Assembly (NCBI GenBank): GCA_002270465.1
Contig: NQOF01000002.1
Location: 310,001-374,000, forward strand
DNA from: Blautia hominis
GTDB lineage: Bacteria > Bacillota > Clostridia > Lachnospirales > Lachnospiraceae
Direction: 5' to 3'
DNA: 64,000 nt
Part shown: piece by piece, positions 17,390-26,628 of the stretch
Position numbering within the stretch: the stretch's first letter is position 1
Layout: every line of letters starts with the position of its first letter
Translations under genes and position numbers: made by a program
Notes under the pieces: generated by a model
The model's database searches: none
What the model was told of the DNA's origin: nothing
What the model saw: only the letters and a program-made list of their open reading frames with translations

Positions 17390-17421
17390 GGGGCTGCCGC
17401 ATAAATGTGCGGCAGCCTTTG
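17390..17421 (+). terminator. Terminator after the ABC permease gene
   Basis: GGCTGCCGCA (17392-17401) pairs with TGCGGCAGCC (17408-17417) with a short loop, then TTTGT. The T-run is short. Confidence 0.65.
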
Positions 17422-17427
17422 TCGTGG

Positions 17428-17457
17428 TTGACAAGGCAGGAAGAAAGAGGGTAAAAT
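17428..17457 (+). promoter_or_regulatory. Promoter of the ArsR-like regulator gene
   Basis: TTGACA at 17428-17433 and TAAAAT at 17452-17457 with an 18-base spacer, about 55 bases before the ATG at 17515. Confidence 0.65.
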
Positions 17458-17514
17458 ATAACTATCAATGATTCCGGCCCCAGTGATATCCGGCGGAAGG
17501 AAGAGGAAAACAAC

Positions 17515-18426
17515 ATGAAGAGACAATTATCCTTTGAGAATGAAAAGGAACTGATGCTGGTGGGAAAAGCGCTCTCCTCAGAGATTCGGATTCGTATCCT
17601 GAAGCTTCTGGATGAAAATCCCCTGTGCGTCAATGAAATTGCAGAGATCCTGCAGATTCCGGCCTCCTCGGCAGCCTTAAATGTCCGTGTGCTGGAGGAA
17701 GCAGGGCTGATCCGTACCGAACTGAAGCCCGGAGTGAGGGGGGCCATGAAGCTCTGTATCCGGCAGAATGAGGAGCTGGTGCTCCATCTGCAGCAGCGGC
17801 GAGGACCAAAGCATGAGGAAGTCATCTCCATGCCGGTAGGCAATTATGTGGATTATAAAATCACGCCCACCTGTGGTATGGTTAATGATGAGGAGTATAT
17901 TGACGGGGAGGACGAGCCCCGGTGTTTTTATGACCCAAGGCGGACAACCGCCAAGCTGGTCTGGTTCTCCTCCGGTTATCTGGAATACCGTTTTCCAAAT
18001 GCGGGGATCCAGGGAAGCAGGGTAAAGCGTCTGGAAATCTCCGCGGAACTGTGTTCCGAGACTGCGGATTATGATCTGGACTGTCCCTCGGACATTACCC
18101 TGTGGGTCAACGGTGTGGATGCGGGGACCTGGACCTGTCCAAGCGATTTTGGCGGCAGGAGAGGCAAACTGAACCCTGACTGGTGGGAAGATAAGAATTC
18201 CCAGTACGGCAACCTGAAAAAATGGGTGATGGATACAGAGGGAACCTATCTGGACGGTTTAAAGGTAAGCAGTGTGCCGATATCTGGATATGACCTGGTA
18301 GAAGGGCCTTATATCTCCGTACGCATTGGTATAAAAGAGAATGCAGAGCATATCGGCGGTGTGAATATTTTTGGCTGCAGCTTTGGAGACTATCCCCAGG
18401 ATATTCTGATGCGGATTGAATATTGA
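17515..18426 (+). CDS. ArsR-like winged-helix regulator with a long C-terminal domain
   Basis: The product is 303 residues. The N-terminal domain (about residues 10-85) is an ArsR-type winged helix: GKALSSEIRIRILKLLDEN, VNEIAEILQIPASSAALNV and LEEAGLIRTEL. The remaining 200 residues form a mostly beta-strand, tryptophan- and aspartate-rich region (LWVNGVDAGTWTCPSDFGG) that suggests a jelly-roll or ligand-binding fold; its function is unknown. Similar long regulators occur in Lachnospiraceae. It precedes galK-galT, so carbohydrate sensing is a reasonable but untested idea. Confidence 0.78.
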   Translation: MKRQLSFENEKELMLVGKALSSEIRIRILKLLDENPLCVNEIAEILQIPASSAALNVRVLEEAGLIRTELKPGVRGAMKLCIRQNEELVLHLQQRRGPKHEEVISMPVGNYVDYKITPTCGMVNDEEYIDGEDEPRCFYDPRRTTAKLVWFSSGYLEYRFPNAGIQGSRVKRLEISAELCSETADYDLDCPSDITLWVNGVDAGTWTCPSDFGGRRGKLNPDWWEDKNSQYGNLKKWVMDTEGTYLDGLKVSSVPISGYDLVEGPYISVRIGIKENAEHIGGVNIFGCSFGDYPQDILMRIEY

Positions 18427-18450
18427 AAAAAATATTTCCTGTGTTATAAT
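18423..18450 (+). promoter_or_regulatory. Promoter of the galK-galT operon
   Basis: TTGAAA at 18423-18428 overlaps the stop codon of the preceding gene. TATAAT follows at 18445-18450 with a 16-base spacer, leaving a leader of nearly 90 bases before galK. Confidence 0.65.
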
Positions 18451-18543
18451 AAAAGAACAGGAAAAATGTTTTAAAACAAAATTAATATAACTAATAAGCC
18501 TGCAGACCTATTGGCTATATTGGAACATAGGAGGAGTGGGAGG

Positions 18544-19713
18544 ATGAAGCGAAAACTGCAAAACCGGTTTTGCGAGCTGTTCGGCGCAGACGGCGACATC
18601 CGATTCTATTTTTCACCTGGCCGTGTGAACCTTATCGGGGAGCACACAGACTATAACGGGGGACATGTATTTCCATGTGCCCTCACAAACGGTACATATG
18701 GAGCGGCGAGGATCCGGAAAGACCGGAAACTGCGTCTTTACTCCGAAAATTTCAGCAACGCGGGGGTTTTTGAGACCAGCCTGGATGATCTTAGATATCA
18801 TGAGAGAGCCGGTTGGACCAACTATTTAAAAGGTGTTATCTGGACATTCACCACAAAAGGTTATCCTATAGAAAAAGGGCTTGACCTGGTGATTGGCGGC
18901 AATATTCCCAATGGATCGGGACTTTCCTCCTCCGCTTCCATAGAACTTCTCATGGCTATGGTTTTAAAAGACTTATATGGCTTTTCAGATTTGACAAAAA
19001 CAGATATGGCCCTTTTCGGACAGTATGCGGAGAATAAGTTCTGCGGCATGAACTGCGGGATCATGGACCAGTTTACTGTGGCAATGGGGAAGAAAGGCCA
19101 TGCGATTTTCCTGGATACCAGCAATCTGCGCTATGAATATGCGCCTATCAGACTGGGGAATGCGTCCCTTCTCATTTCGGTCAGCAATAAGAAAAGAAGG
19201 CTGACGGACTCTAAGTACAATGAACGCAGAAGGGAATGCGAGGCAGCACTCAAAGAGCTTCAGTCCATTGTGAATATCCGTTCTCTGGGAGAATTGACAG
19301 GGGAGGCCTTTGAGGAAGTAAAAGAGATCATCAAAGACCCGGTGCATGTGAAACGCGCGCGTCACGCGGTCTACGAGAATCAGCGGACCATACAGGCAGT
19401 AAAAGCGCTGAAAGAGCAGGATCTAAAGAGATTTGGCATGCTTATGAATGAGTCCCACATCTCATTGAGAGATGACTACGAGGTCACGGGAAAGGAGCTG
19501 GATGCCCTGGCAGAAGCAGCCTGGGACCAGCCCGGCGTCCTGGGTTCCCGCATGACGGGGGCAGGCTTTGGAGGCTGCACAGTCAGCATCGTGGAGGATG
19601 ACTTTGTGGAGGCATTTATTCGGAATGTGGGCTCTGTTTATAAGAAAAAAATCGGTTACGGTGCGGATTTCTACAGGGTGGAGATCGGTGACGGGGCCAG
19701 AAGAATCGGATAA
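18544..19713 (+). CDS. galK: Galactokinase
   Basis: The product is 389 residues from the ATG at 18544; AGGAGG at 18529-18534 is 9 bases away. It carries the galactokinase signature GRVNLIGEHTDYNGGHVFPCA, the GHMP ATP motif IGGNIPNGSGLSSSAS and the C-terminal RMTGAGFGGCTVSIV. It phosphorylates galactose to galactose-1-phosphate in the Leloir pathway. galT follows 17 bases later; galE is not in the window. Confidence 0.97.
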   Translation: MKRKLQNRFCELFGADGDIRFYFSPGRVNLIGEHTDYNGGHVFPCALTNGTYGAARIRKDRKLRLYSENFSNAGVFETSLDDLRYHERAGWTNYLKGVIWTFTTKGYPIEKGLDLVIGGNIPNGSGLSSSASIELLMAMVLKDLYGFSDLTKTDMALFGQYAENKFCGMNCGIMDQFTVAMGKKGHAIFLDTSNLRYEYAPIRLGNASLLISVSNKKRRLTDSKYNERRRECEAALKELQSIVNIRSLGELTGEAFEEVKEIIKDPVHVKRARHAVYENQRTIQAVKALKEQDLKRFGMLMNESHISLRDDYEVTGKELDALAEAAWDQPGVLGSRMTGAGFGGCTVSIVEDDFVEAFIRNVGSVYKKKIGYGADFYRVEIGDGARRIG

Positions 19714-19730
19714 CAGGAAGGGGAAATACT

Positions 19731-21221
19731 ATGTTAAACAACAGTATTAAAAAACTTGTGCAGTACGGATTAGAGACAGGCCTGGTGCCTGCATGTGAGA
19801 AAAATTATACCATCAACCTGCTTCTGGATCTATTCCGTCAGGACGACTATGAGGAGCCTCAGGAGGAGTACAGGGACGTGGATCTGGAGGAAACTTTGGG
19901 CGAACTGCTGGATGAAGCTGTAAAACGCGGCCTGATCGAGGACAGTATCGGCTACCGTGACCTATTTGACACCAAGATCATGAACTGTCTTATGCCCCGC
20001 CCGGCACAGGTGCAGGAAAAATTCTGGAAGGAATATGAGAAATCCCCGGAGACTGCTACGGATTATTTCTACAAACTGAGCCAGGACAGTGACTACATCC
20101 GCCGTTACCGCATTAAGAAGGACAGAAAATGGACCGTGGACAGCACTTACGGCACCATTGATATCACCATCAACCTTTCAAAGCCGGAAAAAGACCCCAA
20201 AGCCATTGCAGCAGCCAGGAATGCGAAACAGAGCAGCTATCCAAAATGTCTCCTCTGTATGGAGAATGAGGGATACGCAGGCCGTCTGAACCATCCGGCC
20301 AGAGAGAACCATAGGATCATTCCCATCACGGTCAATGAAAGCCCCTGGGGATTCCAGTATTCCCCCTATGTGTACTACAATGAACACTGCATTGTTTTCA
20401 ACGGGCAGCATGTGCCTATGAAGATCGAGAGGAATGCTTTTGTAAAGCTTTTTGATTTTGTAAAGCTGTTTCCCCACTATTTCCTTGGCTCCAATGCGGA
20501 TCTGCCGATCGTAGGAGGTTCTATTTTAAGCCATGACCATTTCCAGGGAGGCCATTATACCTTTGCCATGGCAAAAGCACCCATAGAGGAGAGCGTGACC
20601 ATACCCGGATATGAAGATGTGGAGGCCGGTATCGTAAATTGGCCGCTGTCTGTGCTCCGCATCCGCCATAAGGATGAAAAACGACTGATCGACCTTGCTG
20701 CGCACGTGCTTGATAACTGGAGAGGTTATACGGATGAGGAGGCCTTTGTCTTTGCTGAAACAGACGGGGAGCCTCACAACACCATCACCCCGATTGCAAG
20801 AAAGATTGGGGATACCTTTGAACTGGATCTGACACTGAGAAATAATATCACCACAGAGGAGCACCCCCTGGGTGTTTATCATCCTCATGCACAATATCAT
20901 CATATTAAGAAAGAGAACATCGGTCTGATCGAGGTCATGGGACTGGCGGTACTTCCGGCCAGGCTGAAAGACGAGCTGGAACTGCTGGCCTCCTACATTC
21001 TGGAAGGCAGAGACCCGGCAGAAAATGAAATGTTGGAAAAACACGCAGACTGGGTAAACGAATTCCTGCCGAAATACCGGGATATCAATGAAAAGAATGT
21101 GATGGATATTCTTCAGGAAGAGGTGGGACAGGTCTTTGTCAAGGTGCTGGAGGACGCTGGCGTGTACAAATGTACCCCTGAGGGAAGGGCTGCTTTCAAA
21201 AAATTCCTTGCCACATTATAA
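19731..21221 (+). CDS. galT: UDP-glucose--hexose-1-phosphate uridylyltransferase (class II GalT)
   Basis: The product is 496 residues, the length of the Firmicutes class II enzyme. Motifs include CLLCMENEGYAGR, PYVYYNEHCIVF, the active-site region GGSILSHDHFQGG with its histidines, and GVYHPHAQYHHIKKENIGLIEVMGLA. It swaps UMP between UDP-glucose and galactose-1-phosphate. It is co-transcribed with galK and ends the operon before a strong terminator. Confidence 0.97.
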   Translation: MLNNSIKKLVQYGLETGLVPACEKNYTINLLLDLFRQDDYEEPQEEYRDVDLEETLGELLDEAVKRGLIEDSIGYRDLFDTKIMNCLMPRPAQVQEKFWKEYEKSPETATDYFYKLSQDSDYIRRYRIKKDRKWTVDSTYGTIDITINLSKPEKDPKAIAAARNAKQSSYPKCLLCMENEGYAGRLNHPARENHRIIPITVNESPWGFQYSPYVYYNEHCIVFNGQHVPMKIERNAFVKLFDFVKLFPHYFLGSNADLPIVGGSILSHDHFQGGHYTFAMAKAPIEESVTIPGYEDVEAGIVNWPLSVLRIRHKDEKRLIDLAAHVLDNWRGYTDEEAFVFAETDGEPHNTITPIARKIGDTFELDLTLRNNITTEEHPLGVYHPHAQYHHIKKENIGLIEVMGLAVLPARLKDELELLASYILEGRDPAENEMLEKHADWVNEFLPKYRDINEKNVMDILQEEVGQVFVKVLEDAGVYKCTPEGRAAFKKFLATL

Positions 21222-21243
21222 ATTCTTGGATATAATAAGATAC

Positions 21244-21276
21244 AAAAAAGACAGGTCGGGTGCCTGTCTTTTTTGT
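21244..21276 (+). terminator. Terminator after galT (may act in both directions)
   Basis: AAAAAAGACAGG (21244-21255) and CCTGTCTTTTTT (21263-21274) form a perfect 12-bp stem with a 7-base loop. Confidence 0.9.
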
Positions 21277-21287
21277 TAAAGGTATGC

Positions 21288-21361
21288 TATACTGGTAACA
21301 GTTCAGACAAGCCGAACCGTTAGGCATCCAGCCATAAAAAATCGCTTCGCGATGGGCTGGA
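21288..21361 (+). repeat. Family 2 repeat, left part only, fused to an extended -10 promoter
   Basis: TATACT at 21288-21293 preceded by TGC makes an extended -10. At 21295 begins GTAACAGTTCAGACA, identical to the left end of the full element at 35142, followed by the same GAACCGTTA, GCATCCAGCC and ATCGCTTCGCGAT segments. The homology stops near 21361; the right half and its inverted repeat are missing. The element would form the 5' end of the thioesterase mRNA. Confidence 0.6.
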
Positions 21362-21408
21362 GATCAAGAGTCCGGTGAAACAGACAGAAGAGAGTGTGAA
21401 AACATAGT

Positions 21409-21879
21409 ATGAAAGAAAAAAGGGTAGCGGATTCCCAGACAGAGCAGACGTATCTCATGCGTCCAAAGTATCTGAATGGCTACGGCAAGCTTTTCGGCGG
21501 ACAGCTCATGGGCTGGATTGACGAGATCGCCAGCATTGTAGCCATGCGGCACAGCGAATCCGAGATTACGACTGCTGCCATAGATAATTTAAATTTTAAA
21601 GAAAGCGCCTCTGTGGATGACGTGATCGTCCTGAGAGGAAAGATCACCCATGTGGGACGTACATCCATGGAAGTGCGGGTGGACACCTATGTGGAGAGCC
21701 GCCGGGGGATCAGAAAGATCATCAACCGCGCCTATGTGGTCATGGTGGCAGTGGATGACTGCCAGCATCCCAAACCGGTGCCGGGACTGCTTGTGGAGAC
21801 AGAGGCAGAAAAAGCGGAGTGGGAAGGCGGAGAAAAGCGCTATGCTTTGCGCAAACAGAGGCGTATAGAAGGATATTGA
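21409..21879 (+). CDS. Acyl-CoA thioesterase, hotdog fold (YkhA/BFIT type)
   Basis: The product is 156 residues. NGYGKLFGGQLMGWIDEIASIVA is the conserved substrate-site segment of the acyl-CoA hydrolase family, and the hotdog domain spans residues 8-125 or so. It hydrolyses acyl-CoA, probably medium or long chain. No strong ribosome binding site is visible (GAAGAGAG about 18 bases upstream), which is odd. It stands alone between two repeat elements. Confidence 0.87.
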   Translation: MKEKRVADSQTEQTYLMRPKYLNGYGKLFGGQLMGWIDEIASIVAMRHSESEITTAAIDNLNFKESASVDDVIVLRGKITHVGRTSMEVRVDTYVESRRGIRKIINRAYVVMVAVDDCQHPKPVPGLLVETEAEKAEWEGGEKRYALRKQRRIEGY

Positions 21880-22013
21880 GCAACGATGAAGCAGGTCTGC
21901 GCATTCACTGCGCTGACCGTAGGAAAGCATTCCGCAGCCAAGTAAAAATCCCATCGCCAAAGGCGATCCTGCATGGATTTTTGCCTGTAACTGTGATAGA
22001 ACTGAACAGTTAC
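21880..22013 (+). repeat. Family 1 MITE-like intergenic repeat, copy B
   Basis: Forward orientation, 134 bp. The left end is decayed (GCAACGATGAAGCAGGTCTGC) but the right end TGAACAGTTAC is intact. The internal hairpins match copy A. It ends only 24 bases before the polA start, so it is probably in the polA leader. Confidence 0.85.
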
Positions 22014-22037
22014 GATATTGATTAAAAGGAGATTAAA

Positions 22038-24683
22038 ATGAGCGAAAAGATCCTGCTGATAGACGGACACAGTATACTGAACAGAGCTTATTACGGCCTG
22101 CCTGAACTAACCAACTCAGAGGGGCTTCACACCAATGCCATATATGGATTTTTAAACATCCTGTTCAAGACCATAGAGGAGGAAAAGCCGGATTATCTGA
22201 CGGTAGCCTTTGATCTGCATGCACCAACCTTCCGGCACCGGATGTATGAGGCCTACAAGGGGACCAGAAAACCCATGCCTCAGGAGTTAAGGGAGCAGGT
22301 GCCTGTGATGAAGGATGTGCTTGCAGCCATGGGTGTGTGTATGATCTCCAAGGAAGGGTATGAGGCAGACGACCTTTTAGGCACCCTCGCAAAGAAGAGC
22401 GAGGAGAAGGGCATGGAAGTCACCGTCCTCTCCGGAGACAGGGACCTTCTGCAGCTTGCCAGCAGCCATATCTGTATCAGGATCCCCAAGACCAGGTTCG
22501 GCAAGACCACAGTGGAGGATTATTTCGCTGATGACGTGAAAGAAAAATATCAGTTAAGCCCCCAGCAGATCATTGAACTGAAGGCACTCATGGGCGATGC
22601 ATCCGATAACATTCCGGGACTGCCGGGAGTGGGAGAAAAGACTGCCACAAAAATCCTGCTGGAGTACGGAAATGTGGAAAATGCCTACGCGCATGTGGAG
22701 GACATCAAGCCGAACAAGGCGAAAAACGCGTTTCTTGAGCACTACGATCTGGCTGTCCTCAGCAAGAAGCTGGCTGCCATTAATATAGACAGCCCTGTGG
22801 ATTATGACTGGGAAAGTGCCAGGATCAAAGATTTTTACACACAGGAAGCCTATGATTTCTTTAAAGAGCTGGAATTCAAGAACTTTCTCTCCCGATTTGA
22901 GGACACCGGTGCCTCCGCTGAGGCGGAGAAAAGCTTTTCAACGGTGACAGAGCTTGATCAGGCTGAGGAGATCATTGGGAAGGCCAGGCAGAAACCGGAG
23001 CTGGGACTTCACATTTTAAAGGAAAACGGTGTGTTTCTGGGAATGGGGCTTTCCTTTTCGGATGAGGAAAAAGTGCTGTCTTACTGTTTCCTTCCCCAGG
23101 GATTTTTGACGGAGGCCTATCTGCTTGAACAGGCGCAGATGCTTTGTCAGGAGGCAGCCATGGTATCCTCCCTGGATGTAAAATCCATGCTGCGCCATAT
23201 GGACCTGGAGAACCACACGAAAATGTTTGATGCAGGGATTGCGGCCTATCTGCTGAATCCGCTGAAATCTGCCTACACTTACGATGATATAGCAAAAGAG
23301 TACTTAGGAGAAATGCTTCCCGCAAAGGAGGACCTGCTGGGAAAACTGAACTATACAAAAGGGATGAAAGACCAGGAGGAACAGGCAGCGTTGTCTGTCT
23401 GCTACATGGCATATGTGGCCCTGAAAAGCAGGGAACCCCTGAAAAAGGCCCTGGAGGAGACAGAAATGCTGCATCTCTTCACAGACATTGAGATGCCCCT
23501 TCTCTTTACCCTCTCCGAAATGGAGAAGGAGGGGATCCGGGTAAATGCCCAGGCTTTAAAAGAGTATGGGGACCAGCTCTATGTGAGGATTTTGGAGCTT
23601 GAAAAGGAGATCTACCAGGAGGCAGGGGAGGAATTCAATATCAATTCCCCCAAACAGCTCGGTGTGATCCTGTTTGAAAAGCTGAAGCTGCCGGGGGGAA
23701 AGAAGACCAAGACCGGTTATTCCACAGCGGCGGATGTCCTTGAAAAACTGGCTCCTGACCATAAGCTGGTGGCAGACATCCTGGAGTACAGGCAGCTGGC
23801 AAAGCTGAAATCCACCTATGCGGACGGCCTTGCAGTCTATATCGGGGAGGATGAGAGGATCCATTCCACCTTCAACCAGACAATCACCGCCACGGGGCGT
23901 ATCAGCAGCACAGAACCGAACCTGCAGAATATTCCCATCCGTATGGAGCTGGGGAGGCTTATACGCAAGGTCTTTATCCCAAGAGACGGGTACGTGTTTA
24001 CGGATGCGGACTACTCCCAGATCGAGCTTCGTGTGCTGGCACATATGTCGGGGGATGAAAAACTGATCCAGGCTTATCAGGAGGCTCAGGATATCCACCG
24101 CATGACAGCCTCCCAGGTATTTCATGTCCCCTTTGATGAGGTGACGGATTTACAGAGGAGAAATGCCAAGGCAGTCAATTTTGGTATTGTCTACGGCATC
24201 AGTTCTTTTGGCCTTTCCCAGGATTTGAGCATTACCAGGAAAGAGGCTGCCCAGTATATCGAAAATTATTTCGAGACATACCCGAAGATCAAGGGATTTC
24301 TGGACGGTCTGGTGACAGAGGCAAAAGAGAAGGGATATGTGACCACCATGTTCGGCAGAAGACGTCCGGTCCCGGAATTGAGATCCAGCAACTTCATGCA
24401 GCGCTCCTTCGGCGAACGGGTAGCCATGAATTCGCCGATTCAGGGAACCGCGGCTGATATTATTAAAATCGCCATGATCCGGGTGGGAAAGGCGCTGAAG
24501 GAACAGAATTTAAGATCACGTCTGCTTCTGCAGGTGCACGATGAACTGCTGGTGGAGACCGCAGAGGACGAGACCGCACAGGTTTCTGCCATTTTGGAAA
24601 AAGAGATGAAAAATGCCGCTAGGCTTGCTGTATCCCTGGAGATTGATATGCATACAGGAAGCAACTGGTATGAGGCAAAGTAA
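22038..24683 (+). CDS. polA: DNA polymerase I
   Basis: The product is 881 residues with AAAGGAGAT upstream. Domain order: 5'-3' exonuclease (about 1-290, with YLTVAFDLHAPTFRH and LMGDASDNIPGLPGVGEKTA), a degenerate 3'-5' exonuclease-like domain (about 310-480), and family A polymerase (about 490-881) with DYSQIELRVLAHMSGD, the RRNAKAVNFGIVYG O-helix and LLQVHDELL. The proofreading acidic residues are absent: the usual DxE strand reads LGLHILKENG. Such loss is usual in Gram-positive PolA. It repairs DNA and processes Okazaki fragments. Confidence 0.97.
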   Translation: MSEKILLIDGHSILNRAYYGLPELTNSEGLHTNAIYGFLNILFKTIEEEKPDYLTVAFDLHAPTFRHRMYEAYKGTRKPMPQELREQVPVMKDVLAAMGVCMISKEGYEADDLLGTLAKKSEEKGMEVTVLSGDRDLLQLASSHICIRIPKTRFGKTTVEDYFADDVKEKYQLSPQQIIELKALMGDASDNIPGLPGVGEKTATKILLEYGNVENAYAHVEDIKPNKAKNAFLEHYDLAVLSKKLAAINIDSPVDYDWESARIKDFYTQEAYDFFKELEFKNFLSRFEDTGASAEAEKSFSTVTELDQAEEIIGKARQKPELGLHILKENGVFLGMGLSFSDEEKVLSYCFLPQGFLTEAYLLEQAQMLCQEAAMVSSLDVKSMLRHMDLENHTKMFDAGIAAYLLNPLKSAYTYDDIAKEYLGEMLPAKEDLLGKLNYTKGMKDQEEQAALSVCYMAYVALKSREPLKKALEETEMLHLFTDIEMPLLFTLSEMEKEGIRVNAQALKEYGDQLYVRILELEKEIYQEAGEEFNINSPKQLGVILFEKLKLPGGKKTKTGYSTAADVLEKLAPDHKLVADILEYRQLAKLKSTYADGLAVYIGEDERIHSTFNQTITATGRISSTEPNLQNIPIRMELGRLIRKVFIPRDGYVFTDADYSQIELRVLAHMSGDEKLIQAYQEAQDIHRMTASQVFHVPFDEVTDLQRRNAKAVNFGIVYGISSFGLSQDLSITRKEAAQYIENYFETYPKIKGFLDGLVTEAKEKGYVTTMFGRRRPVPELRSSNFMQRSFGERVAMNSPIQGTAADIIKIAMIRVGKALKEQNLRSRLLLQVHDELLVETAEDETAQVSAILEKEMKNAARLAVSLEIDMHTGSNWYEAK

Positions 24684-24729
24684 AGATACAGGGATTAAGG
24701 GGAGTACAAGGGATAAAGGAGGAACTGTT

Positions 24730-25332
24730 ATGAGAGTCATAGGTGTGACCGGAGGGGTAGGCTCCGGAAAAAGTTTTGTACTGAATTATATTGAGGAACA
24801 TTTTGATGCACGGGTGGTGAAGGCGGATGACGTGGGGCATCTGCTGATGATGCCCGGCCAGGTCTGCTATGAGCCGGTTATCCAGCTTTTTGGGGACTGG
24901 GTGGTGAATGAGGATGGTTCTCTTAACAGGGAGACGATCGCCCAGATCGTATTTGAAAAGAAGGACATGCTGGAAAAACTGAATAAGATTATTCATCCCG
25001 CAGTGAAAAAATATATTATCAGAGAGATTGAGCGCTCCAAAAAAGAGGAGACAGAATTCTTCTTTATTGAGGCGGCTTTATTATTGGAAGATAATTATGA
25101 TGAAATTTATGATGAATTGTGGTATATTTATTGCGAAAAAGAAGTACGCATGGAAAGGCTTCGCCGCGACAGGGGCTATTCTGAGGAAAAAGCCAGGAAA
25201 GTGATGGAAAATCAATTGTCTGAGGATGAATTTGAAGCCAAATGTGACTTTTTATTATATAACGATGAAGATGTGGCCCATACCTATCTTCAGATTGAGC
25301 GAAGGATGAGAACATATTATGAATCTATGTAG
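24730..25332 (+). CDS. coaE: Dephospho-CoA kinase
   Basis: The product is 200 residues from the ATG at 24730, with AAAGGAGGAA just upstream. The P-loop GVTGGVGSGKS is at residues 5-15; KADDVGHLL and the lid LRRDRGYSEEKARKVM follow. It phosphorylates dephospho-CoA in the last step of coenzyme A synthesis. It overlaps the next gene by 14 bases. The polA-coaE order is common in Clostridia. Confidence 0.95.
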   Translation: MRVIGVTGGVGSGKSFVLNYIEEHFDARVVKADDVGHLLMMPGQVCYEPVIQLFGDWVVNEDGSLNRETIAQIVFEKKDMLEKLNKIIHPAVKKYIIREIERSKKEETEFFFIEAALLLEDNYDEIYDELWYIYCEKEVRMERLRRDRGYSEEKARKVMENQLSEDEFEAKCDFLLYNDEDVAHTYLQIERRMRTYYESM

Positions 25333-26116
25333 TATTGCCAGCGGAAGCAGCGGCAATTGTATTTATGTGGGCAGTGACCATGCAGGCATTCTGGTGGATG
25401 TGGGCATCAGCGGCAAGAAGATTGAAGAAGGCCTCAATACCATTGACCGCACCACAAAGGACTGCGACGGTATCCTGATCACCCATGAGCACTCTGACCA
25501 TATCAAGGGTCTGGGTGTTATCTCCAGAAAGTATAAGATTCCCATTTACTGTACCCAGGGAACCATGGAGGAGATGCAGCGCATGTCCACTCTCGGCAAG
25601 ATGCCGGAAGGGCTGTACCGGGTCATACGGGCAGACGAACCATTTTCTATCGGAGATCTGGACATCCATCCCTTTAACATTTCCCACGATGCGGCAGAGC
25701 CGGTGGGATACCGGGTGAATCATGAAGACAAGTCTGTGGGGATCGCCACGGATTTGGGCAAGTATAATGATTACATAGTGGAACAGCTCCAGGGTCTGGA
25801 CGCCCTGCTGCTGGAGGCAAACCACGACGTGAACATGCTGCAGGTGGGAAGTTATCCCTATTACTTAAAACAGAGGATCCTGGGCGAGAGAGGCCATCTG
25901 TCCAATGAGTCAGCAGGCAGGCTTTTATGCCGTCTGCTCCACGGCAAAATGAAACAGATCATGCTGGGTCATCTGAGCCGTGAGAACAATTACGAGGCAT
26001 TGGCTTATGAGACCGTATGCTCAGAGGTGACTATGGGGGAAAATCCATGGTGTTCCTCTGACTTTAAGATCTCTGTAGCACACAGGGATTGTGCATCAGA
26101 GCTGATCACCGTATAG
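25319..26116 (+). CDS. Metallo-beta-lactamase fold hydrolase, WalJ/YycJ-like
   Basis: The product is 265 residues. The metal-binding motif THEHSDHIKG is near residue 57, with downstream ligands in NISHDAAEP, ATDLGKYND, LLEANHD and MLGHLSRENN. This matches YycJ/WalJ, a 5'-3' exonuclease or phosphodiesterase-like protein linked to DNA repair or cell-wall homeostasis. It overlaps coaE by 14 bases, and the polA-coaE-MBL set points to a DNA-related role. Confidence 0.88.
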   Translation: MNLCSIASGSSGNCIYVGSDHAGILVDVGISGKKIEEGLNTIDRTTKDCDGILITHEHSDHIKGLGVISRKYKIPIYCTQGTMEEMQRMSTLGKMPEGLYRVIRADEPFSIGDLDIHPFNISHDAAEPVGYRVNHEDKSVGIATDLGKYNDYIVEQLQGLDALLLEANHDVNMLQVGSYPYYLKQRILGERGHLSNESAGRLLCRLLHGKMKQIMLGHLSRENNYEALAYETVCSEVTMGENPWCSSDFKISVAHRDCASELITV

Positions 26117-26132
26117 ACGGCAACTATAATAT

Positions 26133-26295
26133 GTTACTATTCACAGCCCTGCAAAAAACGCAGTTCTGTAAACAGTAACACGCTTCGCGATGCACAGATA
26201 TGGAGCATTCTGCCCCATATCGCGCTGGCTGCCTCGGGATTTTCATGCGCAAGCGCATAAAAACACCTCGCGGAACAGCAGCCGTGAATAGTAAC
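26133..26295 (+). repeat. Family 3 intergenic repeat, copy H
   Basis: This 163-bp element is bounded by perfect 12-bp inverted ends: GTTACTATTCAC (26133-26144) and GTGAATAGTAAC (26284-26295). Internal parts such as ACGCTTCGCGATGCACAGATATGGAG-like sequence and CTCGGGATTTTCATGC are shared with the copy at 50867. It lies between the hydrolase and the ACT-domain gene. Confidence 0.8.
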
Positions 26296-26323
26296 TATAA
26301 TATACATTTACGAGGAGAAAAAA

Positions 26324-26596
26324 ATGAAGAAGACAATCATCAGCGTAGTAGGACAGGATACCGTAGGGATCATTGCCAGAGTCTGCACCTATCTGGCAGA
26401 GAATAATATTAACATCCTGGATATTTCCCAGACCATCATTGACGGCTATTTCAATATGATGATGATAACAGATGCCAGCAGATCCGAGAAAAAGCTGGAT
26501 CAGATTTCCGCAGAGCTTTCAAAACTGGGTGAGGAGATTGGCGTTGTGATCCACGCACAGCATGAGGATATCTTTACAAAGATGCACCGTATCTAA
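26324..26596 (+). CDS. ACT domain protein (UPF0237 family)
   Basis: The product is 90 residues, a single ACT domain ([20 protein letters not shown], then [21 protein letters not shown]). ACT domains bind amino acids or small ligands. It is followed after 32 bases by the PFL/UPF0210 protein; this pairing is widely conserved in Firmicutes, so it is probably a regulatory partner. The ligand is unknown. Confidence 0.9.
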   Translation: MKKTIISVVGQDTVGIIARVCTYLAENNINILDISQTIIDGYFNMMMITDASRSEKKLDQISAELSKLGEEIGVVIHAQHEDIFTKMHRI

Positions 26597-26628
26597 TCTG
26601 GAAACCCAGGAAAGGACAAGAGAAGAAT

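Noticed and set aside
18498-18517. GCAGACCTATTGG resembling the end of a family 1 repeat in reverse
   Set aside because: Only about a dozen bases match and no other part of the element is present; could be chance or an old relic.
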